DNA from: CAZJYI01 sp964550025
GTDB taxonomy: Bacteria > Verrucomicrobiota > Kiritimatiellia > UBA8416 > CAYOBW01
Assembly (NCBI GenBank): GCA_964550025.1
Contig: CAZJYI010000025.1
Location: forward strand, 1 to 64,000
Length of the DNA: 64,000 nt
Direction: 5' to 3'
Under the pieces are notes generated by a model, which was given only the letters and a program-made list of their open reading frames with translations, searched no databases and had not been told where the DNA came from. The position numbers and the translations under genes are program-made. Positions 37,801-47,700 of the stretch are shown piece after piece (position 1 is the stretch's first letter; each line of letters starts with the position of its first letter).

Positions 37801-40482
37801 AGCGTGAGCGAGCGGATCCACCACGTTCGTGACACGGTTGAACGCGTCATACTCGTACCGCGTCGTCGCGCCATCCGGCGCCGTGACCCGCTCCAACCGC
37901 CGCAACGCATCATAGCGGTTGGAGTACACCCCCACGTCCGCGTCCGTCCGCGTCGCGAATGTGCCATCCGGGTTGTAGGCATACGCCACCACTCCGCCGG
38001 CCGGGTTCGTGATGCCGGTTGTGCGGTCCAGCTCGTCGTAGCCGTAGGACATGACGTGTCCCCCGCGGCCCTGCCGGGTCTGCACGCGGCCAACGTCGTC
38101 GTAGGCCACCTCCGCGTGCGTCCCGTCCGCGTAGTCCGTGCGTTTGCGACGGCCCATTGTGTCGTAGGAGTATTCCGTCGCGTGTCCCAGCGGATTCGTC
38201 ACCGCGGCAAGCCGCCCCATGGGCGTGTAGCCGTAGGTCCACGTCTCGCCGTTGAAGTTCGTACGGACTATTGTCAACCCGAGCCCGTTGCGCACCGCAG
38301 TTGCCGTGCCGACCAGCGGCACGGTCACCCCCACCACGTTCCCCGCGGCGTCGTACTCGTAGGTTACGGCGCGCCCGAGCGGGTCCTCACCGCGCACGAC
38401 GCGGCCAAGGGCGTCGCGTTCCAGCACATAGGCCTGGTCGAGCGCGTCCACCACGCCGGTTGTCATCCCGAGCTTGTCGGTTCGGTAGGTCGTCTCGCGC
38501 CCCCTCGGGGTCACCCCCGAGCTCGGCACGCCCTCGGGATCGTAGCCGGTCGCCCAGCTCTCGCCGTCGCGCGTCACGTTCGTAACCCACCCCCGCGGAT
38601 CGTAGGTCTGCACGGTCGCCTGCCCGTTCGCATCCGCCACCGACTCCAGCCGTCCCAACGCGTCGTAGCCATATGTCACCACCGGCCCCACCGAGTCGGT
38701 CACGTTCGTCACCCGGTCCATCTCGTCGTACATGTAGCCGCGAGCGTGAGCGAGCGGATCGGTCAGCCAGAGCAGGTTCCCGTTCGCGTCGTAGTCATAC
38801 GTCGTGACCCGTCCATCCGCGTCCGTGTACGAGGTCAACCGGTCATTGAGATCGTACGCCATCGCCACCATCGTACCGTCCGGCGGGTAGACCCTCACCG
38901 GCCGTCTGAACGCATCGTACTCGTAGGTCGTGTCGCCCGTGTCCGAGTCGGTGCGCGTGGCAACCGTCGCGTCCGGGTTGTACGTATACCTCATCACGCC
39001 CCCCTCGGGCCCCGTGACCGTCAGTACCTGCCCGCGCGCGTTGTACGTGTAGAGCCACGTGTGCCCCACCCGGTCAACGCGCATCGTCACGTTCCCTCTT
39101 CCATCCGTCCCATACGTCTCATACGTTCCATCCGGATAGTCGCCGCGGGTCAGATCGTAGAACGTGTTGGTGTATTGCTCGCCATTGGCCGGATTGACGA
39201 AGACCTGGCTCACGGCCATGTAGGTGTTGCTGTAGAGGTTGCCCTCGGCGTCGCGGTACCACTCGACCTTTCCGGACCGCGCGTCATATCCGACCTCGGT
39301 CATGTCGCCCATGCGGTCGGTCATGGAGGTAATCTGACGCCGGTCATTCTGGCGGAACGCGCCCGCGTTGCCGGCCGCGTCCCGCAGTCCCCGTGGTAGC
39401 CCGTGGTTGCCGTTGTGCTCGTAGTTGACGGCCGTCGCGTCGGCCCGCGTTTCCGTCACGCGGTTGGTCTGTGGGTCGTAACCGAGCGTCGTGCTGTTGC
39501 CGTACGCGTCCGTCTGCGTCACGACGCGCAGGTTGGTCTCGCCGTTCAACACCACATCGGCATAGGTCTGCGTGTAGGGGGTGTTGCCGTTGGGATGCAC
39601 CCAGGCGGTCACGGCGGCCGCCCAGTTTGTGTAGAAGTAGTGAAAGACGTTTGTTCCCCCGCCGGGATCTACCACGGCACGCAGCACCGAGTTGCTGCTC
39701 GCATCAAGGGCATTGTCCTCGTGGAGCAGGCGAACGCGTCGGCCGGCCGAATCGACAACGTCGGTCAGCTTGTCGAAGTCGTACTGGAACTGCAGCGTCC
39801 GCCCGAGGCTGTCCGTGATCGTCTCGACAAACTTGCCCTGGTTGCCCGAGGCGTAGGTGTACGTGTGGGTATTGCCGTTGCGGTCCATCCTGTACCGCAG
39901 CCGTGCGTGCGCCCATTCGTCGTACGTGTGCTGCACGTTCTTCTCGAAGACGTACACCTGCCCCCGCATGGGGTCGGACAGGCAGTACCAGCCGTTGGTG
40001 CGGTCCGGCCCCGTCTCGTGAAACTCGTAGCGGGTCGGCGTCGTCGGATCCAGCACCCAGCGGTTCGACGCCGCGTGCCAACCAAACGATAGGATCTCGT
40101 CGTTGCGCAGGAAGGCCGTAATCTCCTGCTCCGATCCCGCGAAGTGGCTCCACGTCACCTCGGGATCCAGCGTGTGCTGGAAACCGCTTACCCGGGGAAG
40201 CCCGTCGCTCGTCGGCTGGCTCCCGCGGTGACGCAGCGTGAACCGGATCGGCATCGGTCCACCCAGGTTCATCAGCGGCAGCTCGAAGTAGTACTGCCCA
40301 GAGTTCGCCATAATCGGGTCGCCGAGGAATAGCCCCAGCGCGTACAGCGAACTCAGTGCCGGTTGCACAAACGTCGAATCCGCCTCCCTGTCACCCGCCT
40401 GCTCCGGAGCGGCAAGCCCCACGATCCCAACACGGCCCGCCAGGATCAGCGCGACACCCAGAGTTCGCAATCCCGTCTTCAT
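34819..40482 (-). CDS. Secreted RHS/YD-repeat protein, 1887 aa
   Basis: It begins with a signal peptide (MKTGLRTLGVALILAGRVG..., cleaved near LAAPEQA). Then come an N-terminal region with RFTLRHRG and the long array of YD repeats (YDALGRL, YEYDAFNRVTN) of the RHS shell. The RHS core ends with RFLSRDPAWPG and DLNPYQYAREAPVDHIDPSG at about residues 1495-1525. The remaining 360 or so residues are a variable C-terminal region (Ala/Ser/Pro-rich, then GVNWGQYLRMQLVDWNQP near the end) that matches no toxin fold I know. No separate immunity gene lies downstream; ligA follows on the other strand. RHS shells wrap and deliver C-terminal cargo in toxins, but Sec-exported versions may be surface structures. 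The core is nearly the same as in the RHS gene at 41720-49243. Confidence 0.85.
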   Translation of the reverse strand: MKTGLRTLGVALILAGRVGIVGLAAPEQAGDREADSTFVQPALSSLYALGLFLGDPIMANSGQYYFELPLMNLGGPMPIRFTLRHRGSQPTSDGLPRVSGFQHTLDPEVTWSHFAGSEQEITAFLRNDEILSFGWHAASNRWVLDPTTPTRYEFHETGPDRTNGWYCLSDPMRGQVYVFEKNVQHTYDEWAHARLRYRMDRNGNTHTYTYASGNQGKFVETITDSLGRTLQFQYDFDKLTDVVDSAGRRVRLLHEDNALDASSNSVLRAVVDPGGGTNVFHYFYTNWAAAVTAWVHPNGNTPYTQTYADVVLNGETNLRVVTQTDAYGNSTTLGYDPQTNRVTETRADATAVNYEHNGNHGLPRGLRDAAGNAGAFRQNDRRQITSMTDRMGDMTEVGYDARSGKVEWYRDAEGNLYSNTYMAVSQVFVNPANGEQYTNTFYDLTRGDYPDGTYETYGTDGRGNVTMRVDRVGHTWLYTYNARGQVLTVTGPEGGVMRYTYNPDATVATRTDSDTGDTTYEYDAFRRPVRVYPPDGTMVAMAYDLNDRLTSYTDADGRVTTYDYDANGNLLWLTDPLAHARGYMYDEMDRVTNVTDSVGPVVTYGYDALGRLESVADANGQATVQTYDPRGWVTNVTRDGESWATGYDPEGVPSSGVTPRGRETTYRTDKLGMTTGVVDALDQAYVLERDALGRVVRGEDPLGRAVTYEYDAAGNVVGVTVPLVGTATAVRNGLGLTIVRTNFNGETWTYGYTPMGRLAAVTNPLGHATEYSYDTMGRRKRTDYADGTHAEVAYDDVGRVQTRQGRGGHVMSYGYDELDRTTGITNPAGGVVAYAYNPDGTFATRTDADVGVYSNRYDALRRLERVTAPDGATTRYEYDAFNRVTNVVDPLAHARGYEYDADGRLVRETDPLAHARGYAYDALGRLTNLTDRLGNAVRYEYDAVGNLVRSTDPEGVVVEHGYDAADRRTATTLGGQTWRYGYDDESRLTSRTTPLGHTTLMTRDAMGSLKTITDPMGHTTMFMRDELQRPTAVVDRLGRTNAFSYEPRGLLAGVSNAVSEARYTYDELGGLQILTDPNGEDWTFGYTRMGRIETAVDPLSRTNAYAYDLQGRTAGIAFPDGHGVTVVRDAAGNVTNRTYTDGTTITYEYDPLNRLVGTKGTTLGISFTYDGEGRVTATDNPGMVFGASHDKAGRLKTAAYSNGAFIVTYTYDASGLLTQVEDSLTRTVLTFSYDADRRLTRIMRPNGVNTTYTWDDADRIVRIRDGSVLDLSYELDAEGQLTAARIKAPLTTASLLASGARTDTFDAASQLSTAGHAYDVRGRQTANPDGTFTWNDAGHLTEISHTSYTSHMSYNGPGDLVTRSEGAATTHFYYNYAIAMKPIVAERDDVGGQFLRYYVWTPDGRLLYMIDVLAGNKVYHYHFDRVGSTLALTDDAGAVTDAYVYAPYGALLAHAGSSAQAFTFVGRWGVRQEGAAGGLYHMRARYYDAGEGRFLSRDPAWPGLTRIGDLNPYQYAREAPVDHIDPSGLHPYHIIWNPDPEVPDPYWPGGVTLSDIEPVPPMPLEAFRVAGRNAQAAEARAHVAKAVGEAASMKLSVAISAVAAPPSPSRRAWADKLKVLLRESAARSSRGTATSIIAPSVTRASHLAYGKGLRESRSGLERGASGTEPPHMGTRGATAPNPMPILPGGAPSSVYLVDSEPFEGGLDQVQIAGLGLTTPTSSTFVRESAVDPPSANASKSEAAPGVTDANSGTVGGGAFEGARAGASGYRDAETNPFTGMPRARVRLGPRVYPLHAGAQPGKIELSTSLGAALGIGASFSGSRQGPSRFYIWLTGVNWGQYLRMQLVDWNQPVRMEFVEEIAETAWQSALRLIGGGPKEPTKKGGQS
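36421..36451. repeat. 9-bp minisatellite inside the first RHS gene
   Basis: Roughly three and a half copies of a 9-bp unit (ATGGGACGT/ATAGGACGT) encode SYTSHMSY in the RHS frame. The same tract occurs at 43307-43339 in the second RHS gene, at the matching place. It looks like a short repeat absorbed into the coding frame before the RHS core was duplicated. Confidence 0.55.
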
Positions 40483-40506
40483 CTCTCGCCCCCTCTCTCA
40501 CAGACT

Positions 40507-41669
40507 GGGGTCAGACCTTGAGAATGGAGTTTACGTTGTCGAGACCCCCTTCTCTCTCGCATCCTCGCGACGCGCGGCTTCCAGCCGGGATTCGGCGTCT
40601 CGCACAAGACGCCGCAGACGGCGGTCCTTCTTCAACTTCCCCTCCAACCCGGCGAGTTGCTTACAGACGGCGGAACCGCTTCCCATGTTCAGCAGGTCTG
40701 CGACCTCGCGCTGGCTGTACCCGGCGTAGCGGACCAGAAAGCGGGACGCTATCGCCCGAAGCGGAGAGTTGTGCCGGCGGCGTTTGAACTCGCCGACATC
40801 CGTCTCCAGAGCTTTCGAGAGGATGTCCAGGACGACCTCGGCCGCCAGCGGCATGCTGATATGCCGGAAAGACACGTCTTCGGGCCGCGCGTGCGTCTGG
40901 ACGAGCTTCGCATACTGTTCGTCGACCCATGCCCGGAATCTCTCGCTACCAATGCTACGGGGCGACAGTCTCAACGCAGCGCTGAAATCGTCGTCCGATT
41001 CCGCGAGGCCTGTCTCGACGAACTCACGATACCGCTTCGACCAGCCTGACTTTCGTCCCCTCGTCTGCGCGAGCAATGGACCGTGTTCGACGAAGTCCAG
41101 TGCCCTGCGCCGACCGATGTAGCTCGGGTAGCTGCTCCACCGGTAGGCCCGCAAGGCCTTGATGCGTTCCCCGATCGGCTTCCGCTTCAGTGCGCCTACC
41201 TGCACGGGGTTCAGATGGACATAGCGCGAGAGCGCGAGGAGGTATGCATCGCCCTCGACCAGTTTCGCCTTGAAACGCCCGTCAAACAGATGCCCGTGAC
41301 GGTCATGACGCAGATTGTAGTACACCGAGTATGCCGTCGACAGCGACTGCATGAACGCCGAACAGTTCGCCTGGGGAGTCTCGAAAACAAGATGTGTGTG
41401 GTTGAGCATGAGAACGAACAGATACAGCCGGATGTTGTACTGCTCGACCCGCTCGGCAAGACTATCAAGGAAACGCAACCGATCCGCATCGTCCCGGAAC
41501 AGACACGCCTCGGGAGGAAAAGCCCGGCCGCCCAAACGCCTCTCCCCCACCATGCGACACGTCACATGGTAGATCGCACCGGGAAACTCAACTCGAAGAT
41601 GCCGTGCCATGCCTCTACTATGGCATACCTATCGACCGCACACAAACTCCATTCTCAAGGTCTGACCCC
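40507..41669 (-). mobile_element. RAYT transposase gene bounded by perfect 26-bp inverted repeats
   Basis: GGGGTCAGACCTTGAGAATG (first 20 of 26 bases, 40507-40532) is repeated exactly in inverse at 41644-41669. The repeats enclose a single transposase gene whose stop codon lies at the inner edge of one repeat. No target duplication is obvious. The unit sits between two RHS genes. It is either a self-contained Y1-transposase element or a RAYT with its own REP-type substrates. Confidence 0.75.
40531..41610 (-). CDS. REP-associated tyrosine (Y1/HUH) transposase, 359 aa
   Basis: The N-terminal half is the IS200-like Y1 transposase fold that cuts and joins single-stranded DNA. It has the metal-binding HUH motif at His71-Thr-His73 (LMLNHTHLVF), the conserved GHLFDGRFKAKLV stretch (about 106-118), and a candidate catalytic Tyr130 in SRYVHLNPV. 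WSSYPSYIG follows in the place where RAYTs carry WPWSSY-type motifs. The C-terminal half (about 200-340) has a DnaA-like or winged helix-turn-helix (YSQREVADLLNMGSGSAV), as in the long RAYT subgroup common in Deltaproteobacteria and PVC bacteria. It is probably intact: no frameshift is seen. The gene lies in the 1.2-kb gap between two RHS genes and is framed by the 26-bp repeats. Confidence 0.88.
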   Translation of the reverse strand: MARHLRVEFPGAIYHVTCRMVGERRLGGRAFPPEACLFRDDADRLRFLDSLAERVEQYNIRLYLFVLMLNHTHLVFETPQANCSAFMQSLSTAYSVYYNLRHDRHGHLFDGRFKAKLVEGDAYLLALSRYVHLNPVQVGALKRKPIGERIKALRAYRWSSYPSYIGRRRALDFVEHGPLLAQTRGRKSGWSKRYREFVETGLAESDDDFSAALRLSPRSIGSERFRAWVDEQYAKLVQTHARPEDVSFRHISMPLAAEVVLDILSKALETDVGEFKRRRHNSPLRAIASRFLVRYAGYSQREVADLLNMGSGSAVCKQLAGLEGKLKKDRRLRRLVRDAESRLEAARREDAREKGVSTT

Positions 41670-41719
41670 GATCGACCCGATCGACCCGATCGACCTGACC
41701 CGATCAATCCCGATCAATC
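41670..41719. repeat. 9-bp GATCGACCC tandem repeat between the RAYT end and the RHS stop
   Basis: Three copies of GATCGACC(C/T) followed by two copies of GATCAATCC occupy the bases between the right terminal repeat (ends 41669) and the RHS stop codon (41720-41722). Such a short tandem array at an element boundary may come from slippage or insertion. Confidence 0.6.
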
Positions 41720-44700
41720 CTATCTCCCCAAGGTCCGACCAACCCAAATGTCAGATGTTAAGATGTCTCCCCCATCTCCCTTTACTCCCTTTACGATGTC
41801 TCCCCTATCTCCCTCTTGGTCCATCTCCTCGTCAAACTCGCGCTGAGCTCTTTCACGCAGCACGGCGTTGATCCCGTCCACCGCTTTCGAAAACACGCGC
41901 CCTTCGGGGGACGCCAGCCATTCTGGGTCTGGCTCCAACATACGCTGGATTCTATCGGCCTCCGCTTTCTGTTCGGCCTCTGCGCGTCGGGTGAATTCTT
42001 CGTCGGCGTCTCTGGTGAGAGCCCATTCCGCATCAGAGTCCAATCCGAGGACGGAGCTTGAATACCAGTCCCTGTTGGCCCACCCGCCTCTGCTCACCGA
42101 AGCGATCAACGTTCTCTTTAAGTCGTCCCTGATGTCATCCGGCAGCCACTTTGGGTCCCAGTAGTAGCCCTGTGCTTTGAATTGCTCGATCTGGTTGTAC
42201 AACGCCCTAGCAGCCCGGCATTTCTTGCCGAAGTAAGTGGGAGTCGCATCAGCCGCCTTGTCTTCCCGGTACCTGTTGAAAGCGGGGAGGAGGTAGCTCA
42301 TTGCGAAGAGCTTGCGAGGGGAATCACCGGCAGCCAGGAGCGCCATCGACCTTAGCTCGGCGACTTGCGCGCGTATGCTGTCACGGAGAAACTGCGCTTG
42401 GAGCCTGGCACTCCGTGCGGCGACACGCAGATTGTGCGCCTTCTGCCGAGAGCTCTCTTGCAGTCCGGTAAGGTAGCCAACAATTCCCCAAGCTCCAGGG
42501 ACCATGGAGTCCGCCCTAGCCTGCATATCAGTCGCTTTCTTCTCCCAGTGCTCCGCCTCCTTGACAAGACCGTAGATTGCCTCCCCGCTTGGGGGTCCCA
42601 TGGGATCTACAAGACGTACCCAGTCCTTGGCAAGACCGTAGATATCCTCACCGCTTGGGGGTCCCATGGGACCTATAGGAGGTACCCAGTCCGGTTCCGC
42701 CTTCTGGCCGCCGCCGGCCAACTTCAGGAACTTCTCGACAATCACTTTGTTTCCGACATTGTACCAGCTTATGGTCCCGGCGATCATCTTCCCTCCGGGA
42801 TCGATGTACCCCAGTGGACTCTGTTTGGCGTACTGATAGGGGTTCAGGCTGCGAAGGTCTTTCAGGATCGGCCATACCGGGTCGCGGGAGAGGAACGTAC
42901 CCGTCTGTGCGTCGTAGCATCTCGCGCGCATGTGATAGACTGCGTCGTTCTCCTGCCGTACGCCCCATCTGCCGACGAAGGTGAAGGGCTGGGCGCTTGG
43001 GCCATTGTGCTGTAACAGGCCACCGTACGGCGTGTAGACGTAGGCGTCGGTCACGGCACCCGCGGCATCGGTCAGCGCCAGCGTGGAGCCGACACGGTCG
43101 TAGTGGTAGTGATAGACCTTGTTGCCCGCCGGAACGTCGATCATGTAGAGCAGCCGCCCGTCCGGCATCCAGACGTAGTAGCGCAGGAACTGCCCGCCCG
43201 CGTCGTCGCGTTCTGCCACGATGGGTTTCATGGCGATGGCGTAGTTGTAGTAGAAGTGGGTGGTGGCGGCACCCTCGGAGCGCGTGACGAGGTCGCCGGG
43301 GCCGTTATACGACATATGAGACGTATAGGACGTATGGGAGACCTCGGTGAGGTGGCCGGCGTCGTTCCAGGTGAGGGTGGCGTCCGGGTTCGCGGTCTGG
43401 CGACCGCGGGCGTCGTAGGCGTGGCCGGCGGTACTGAGTTGCGCGGCGGCGTCGAAGGTGTGCGTCTGCGTGCCCGATGCCAGCAGAGAGGCGGCCGTTA
43501 GCGGTGCTTTGATGCGCGCGGCGGTGAGTTGTCCCTCGGCGTCGAGCTCGTACCGCAGGTCCAGGACGCTGCCATCGCGGATGCGTACGATGCGGCCGGC
43601 ATCGTTCCAGGTGTAGATGGTGTTCACGCCGTTCGGACGCATGATCCGGGTCAGACGGCGGTCGGCGTCGTAGCTGAGAGTGAGGACGGTGCGCGTCAGA
43701 CTGTCTTCGACCTGCGTCAGAAGACCGCTCGCGTCGTAGGTGTAGGTCACGCTGAACGCGCCGTTGCTGTACGCCGCCGTCTTGAGTCGTCCCGCTTTGT
43801 CGTAGCTTGCGCCGAACACCATCCCGGGATTGTCCGTGGCCGTCAGGCGGCCTTCGGCGTCGTAGGCGAACGCGATCTCCAGCGTTGTCCCCTTCGTGCC
43901 GACCAGCCGGTTCAGCGGGTCGTATTCGTATATGACCGTCGTTCCGTCCGTGTACGTCCGGTTGGTCACGTTGCCGACAAGGTCGCGCCCGATGGCTACG
44001 CTGTGCCCATCGGGGAAGGTCACATTCGCCGACCGGCCCCGGAGGCTATACGTGTAGACGTTGGTGCGAGAGAGCGGATCCACGGCGGTCTCGAGCCGCC
44101 CCATCCTGGTGTAGCCGAACGTCCAGTCCTCGCCGTTCGGATCGGTCAGCGCCCGCAGTTTGCCCAGCTCATCATACGTGTAGCTTGCTTCCGACACGGC
44201 GTTGGACACGCTCGCCAGCAACCCACGGGGTTCATAGCAGAACGCGGTGGTGCGCCCGAGCCGATCGACAACCGCGGCAGGCCGCTGCAGCTCGTCGCGC
44301 GTGAACGTCGTCGTGTGGCCCATGGAATCGGCGACCGTCTTCAGCGATCCCATTGCGTCGCGGGTCACCGTGGTTGCGCGCCCCATCGGCGTCGTGCTCG
44401 AGGTGAGGCGGTTTTCGTCGTCATAGGCATACCGCGCGGTCTGTCCCCCAAGGGTCATTGCCGTGCGTCGGTTGGCCGCGTCGTAAGTGTACTCCACAAC
44501 CACGCCTTCCGCATCCGTCCTCCTCACCAGGTTCCCCACCGCGTCGTACTCGTACCGCACCGCGTTCCCCAACCGGTCCGTCATATTCGTCAACCGCCCC
44601 AACGCATCGTAAGCGTAGCCGCGAGCGTGAGCGAGCGGATCGGTCTGCCGTACCAACCGCCCATCGGCATCATATTCGTAGCCGCGAGCGTGAGCGAGCG

Positions 44701-47700
44701 GATCCACCACGTTCGTGACCCGGTTGAACGCGTCGTACTCGAACCGCATTGTCGCCCCATCCGGCGCCGTGACCTGCTCCAGCCGCCGTAGCGTGTCATA
44801 GCGGTTGGAGTACACCCCCACGTCCGTGTCCGTCCGCGTCGCGCGTGTGCCGTCCGGGTTGTAGGCGTAGTCAACCGCCCCGCCCGCCGGGTTTGTGATG
44901 CCGGTCATGCGATCCAGCGCGTCGTAGCCATAGGAACTGACGTGTCCGCCGCGGTCCTGCCTGGTCTGCGCGCGGCCAACTTCGTCGTAGGTCACCTCGG
45001 TGTGCGTCCCGTCGGCGTAGTCGGTGCGTCCGAGACGCCCCATCGTGTCGTAGGAATACTCTGTCGCGTGCCCCAGCGGATTGGTCACGGCTGCCAGCCG
45101 CCCCATGGGCGTGTAGCCGTAGGTCCAGGTCTCGCCATTGAAGTTGGTGCGGGCCACCGTCAACCCGAGCCCGTTGCGCACCGCGGTTGCCGTGCCGACC
45201 AGCGGCGCGGTGACCGCGACCACGTTCCCCGCGGCGTCGTACCGGTAGGTCGTGGCGCGCCCGAGCGGATCTTGGCTCCGCACGACGCGGCCCAGGGCGT
45301 CGCGTTCCAGGGCATGGGTCTGGTCCAGCGCGTCCACCACGCCGGTCGTCATCCCGAGCTTATCGGTCTGGTAGGTCGTCTCGCGTCCCGTCGGGGTCGT
45401 CCCCGAGCTCGGCACGCCCTCGGCGTCGTAGCCGGTCGCCCAGCTTTCGCCGTCGCGCGTCACGTTCGTAACCCACCCGCGCGGATCGTAGTCTTGCTCG
45501 GTGACCTGCCCGTCCGCGTCCGTCACCGATTCCACGCGCCCCAGCGCGTCATAGCCGTACGCCACCACCGGGCCCACCGAGTCGGCCATATTCGTCACCC
45601 GGTCCATCTCGTCGTACATGTAGCCGCGAGCGTGAGCGAGAGGATCGGTGATCGTGACCGGGTTCCCGTTCGCGTCGTAGTCATACACGGTCACCTCGCC
45701 GCTCGCGTTGGTGTACGCGGTCAAGCAGTCGTTCAGATCGTAGCCCATCCTCACGGTAGTCCCGTCCGGCCGCTCGATCCCGACCAGCCGCCCATAACCG
45801 TCATACGTGTATGTCGTCCTCCCCGTGTCGGAGTCGGTGCGCGTGGCAAGTGTGCCGTCCGTCTCGTACGTGTACGTTGACACGCCGCCCTCGGGATTGG
45901 TGGCCGTCAACACCTGTCCGCGGCTGTTGTAGGTATAGGTCCACTCTTCCCCCCTGCGGTCGCGGCGGCTGAGCAGGTTCCCCCGCCCGTCGTAGACGAA
46001 TGTCTCGTACGACCCGTCCGGGTAGTCGCGCCGAGTCAGGTTGTAAAACGTATAGGCACACGCGGCGCCGCTGACCGGGTTCGTAATTACCTGGTCTACC
46101 GCGGTGTACGTATTGCTGTACAGGTTGCCCTCCGCGTCCCGGTACGTGGCGATTTCCGCACTGGGTTCGTGATACGTGATGTCCGTGGCGTCCCCCATGC
46201 GGTCCGTCACGCCGCCGAGCTGCCGGCCCGGCAACCACGATAGCCTCGCGGTGTTGCCTGCTCCGTCGCGCAGGCCGGAAAGGCGGCCGCGCGCGTCCAG
46301 ATAGAACGCGTTGCGAGTACCGTCTGCGCGCTCGACCAGGCTCTCGGACCCACCCCAGGCGTAGCGGCTCAGATTCCCCGAGGCGTCGCGCTGTCGCACA
46401 ACGCGACCGGCCGCATCGTAGGCGTTGCTTACAGTCACGTTGCCCCTCGGTTGGGTCACGCTCAGCAGGCGATGTTTGCCGTCCCAGGCGTACCGCGTCA
46501 CGTCGCCTTCCGGTCCCGTGCTGCTTGCCAGGTTGCTCTGCGCGTATTCGTAAACGACTCGCCGCCCCGCGTGATCCGCGACTTGGGAAATCAGTCCGTT
46601 GGTATAGGAGAACGTCAGGCTTTGCCCAAGGTTGTTGCTTGTAGAGAGAAACCGCCCCTGGCCGTCGCGGAGACAACCGACGGTGTTGCCGTTCGCATCC
46701 GCCCATCCGGTCAGGTTGCCCGCGGCGTCGAATGTCTCGCAGGAACGGTTATCCGACGGCCCCTGGAGGAAGTAGGTCGAGCCGCTATGGAGCAAAGCCC
46801 GGCGGACACCGGGAGGCGCCGTGAAACGCCCGTCGGGCTGCCGGATATAGGTGAAGAGCCCGTTCCCGGTGTCCACGACAACCGCGTTCTCGGTCATCTG
46901 GTCCATGGCCCACTGCGTAGCGAGGCACCCCACGACCCAGGAGGCCACGTTGGTGCGGTTCCCGAGAAAGTCGAGCATGACGGACGTATGGGCGAGCAGG
47001 GCAGCGGCGTCTGACGGCCCGCGCGCGCCGAGAGAGGCAAGTCCGTCGCTGCTGAAGGTCAACCCGCCGGCGAGGTTATGGCGCCAGCCGTAGCCCAGCA
47101 ACCCCGGGCGACCGCTCTCCCTGGAATTGTAGCGCCGCGAGAACAGCATCCGCCGGGGACCCCGCCGCGGCAGTGCCAGGTCCGTGAGCTCGTAGTGGAA
47201 CGCACCCGTGGTCATGTCCACCGGGTCGCCATCGTGAGGCGTGGTCAGCCAGCCCTGCTCGTCCGGGAACTGGAGAGCATCCTCGATCGCGGCGTCGACA
47301 GCGGCCGAGTCGAACGCGCCAGAATGGCCGGCGTACCCGCCGTGGTAATCGCCGTCGATCAGCGCGGCAAAGCCGTGGCGCCGGCCGTCGTACATGATCA
47401 CACCCGCACCGTGCCAATCCCCGACCGCGATCTGCCCGTTGTGAGGGCAAACCGCCACCACACCATTCCCGATGTTCTCCTCCAAGGTAACACCGATGTC
47501 GCCGCGAAAATGGGAGGGGTAGTTGGTCAACTCCTGATAGAGGATTTGTTCCTGGCGCGGGTCATCGGAGTTCACCAGAAAAGTCTTATCCCCATTCGCG
47601 TTGTTCACCGCAACGAGCTTCACGGTCGAAGCGGCCACGCGCGCGCCACCCTGCAATTGCTCCAGTGTGCCATGCTCCAGGGCGCTCATCATCAGGCCTT

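Noticed and set aside
36916..39399. Long plus-strand frame of 827 codons opposite the first RHS gene
   Set aside because: It is a mirror of YD-repeat coding in GC-rich DNA. It has the Val/Arg/His bias of shadow frames and no family match; similar mirrors occur opposite the second RHS gene and the exoprotein genes.
37700..45650. Regular DNA repeats in the RHS genes taken as a CRISPR array
   Set aside because: The repeats are in a coding frame (YD repeats), spacing follows the protein repeat, and no cas gene is present.
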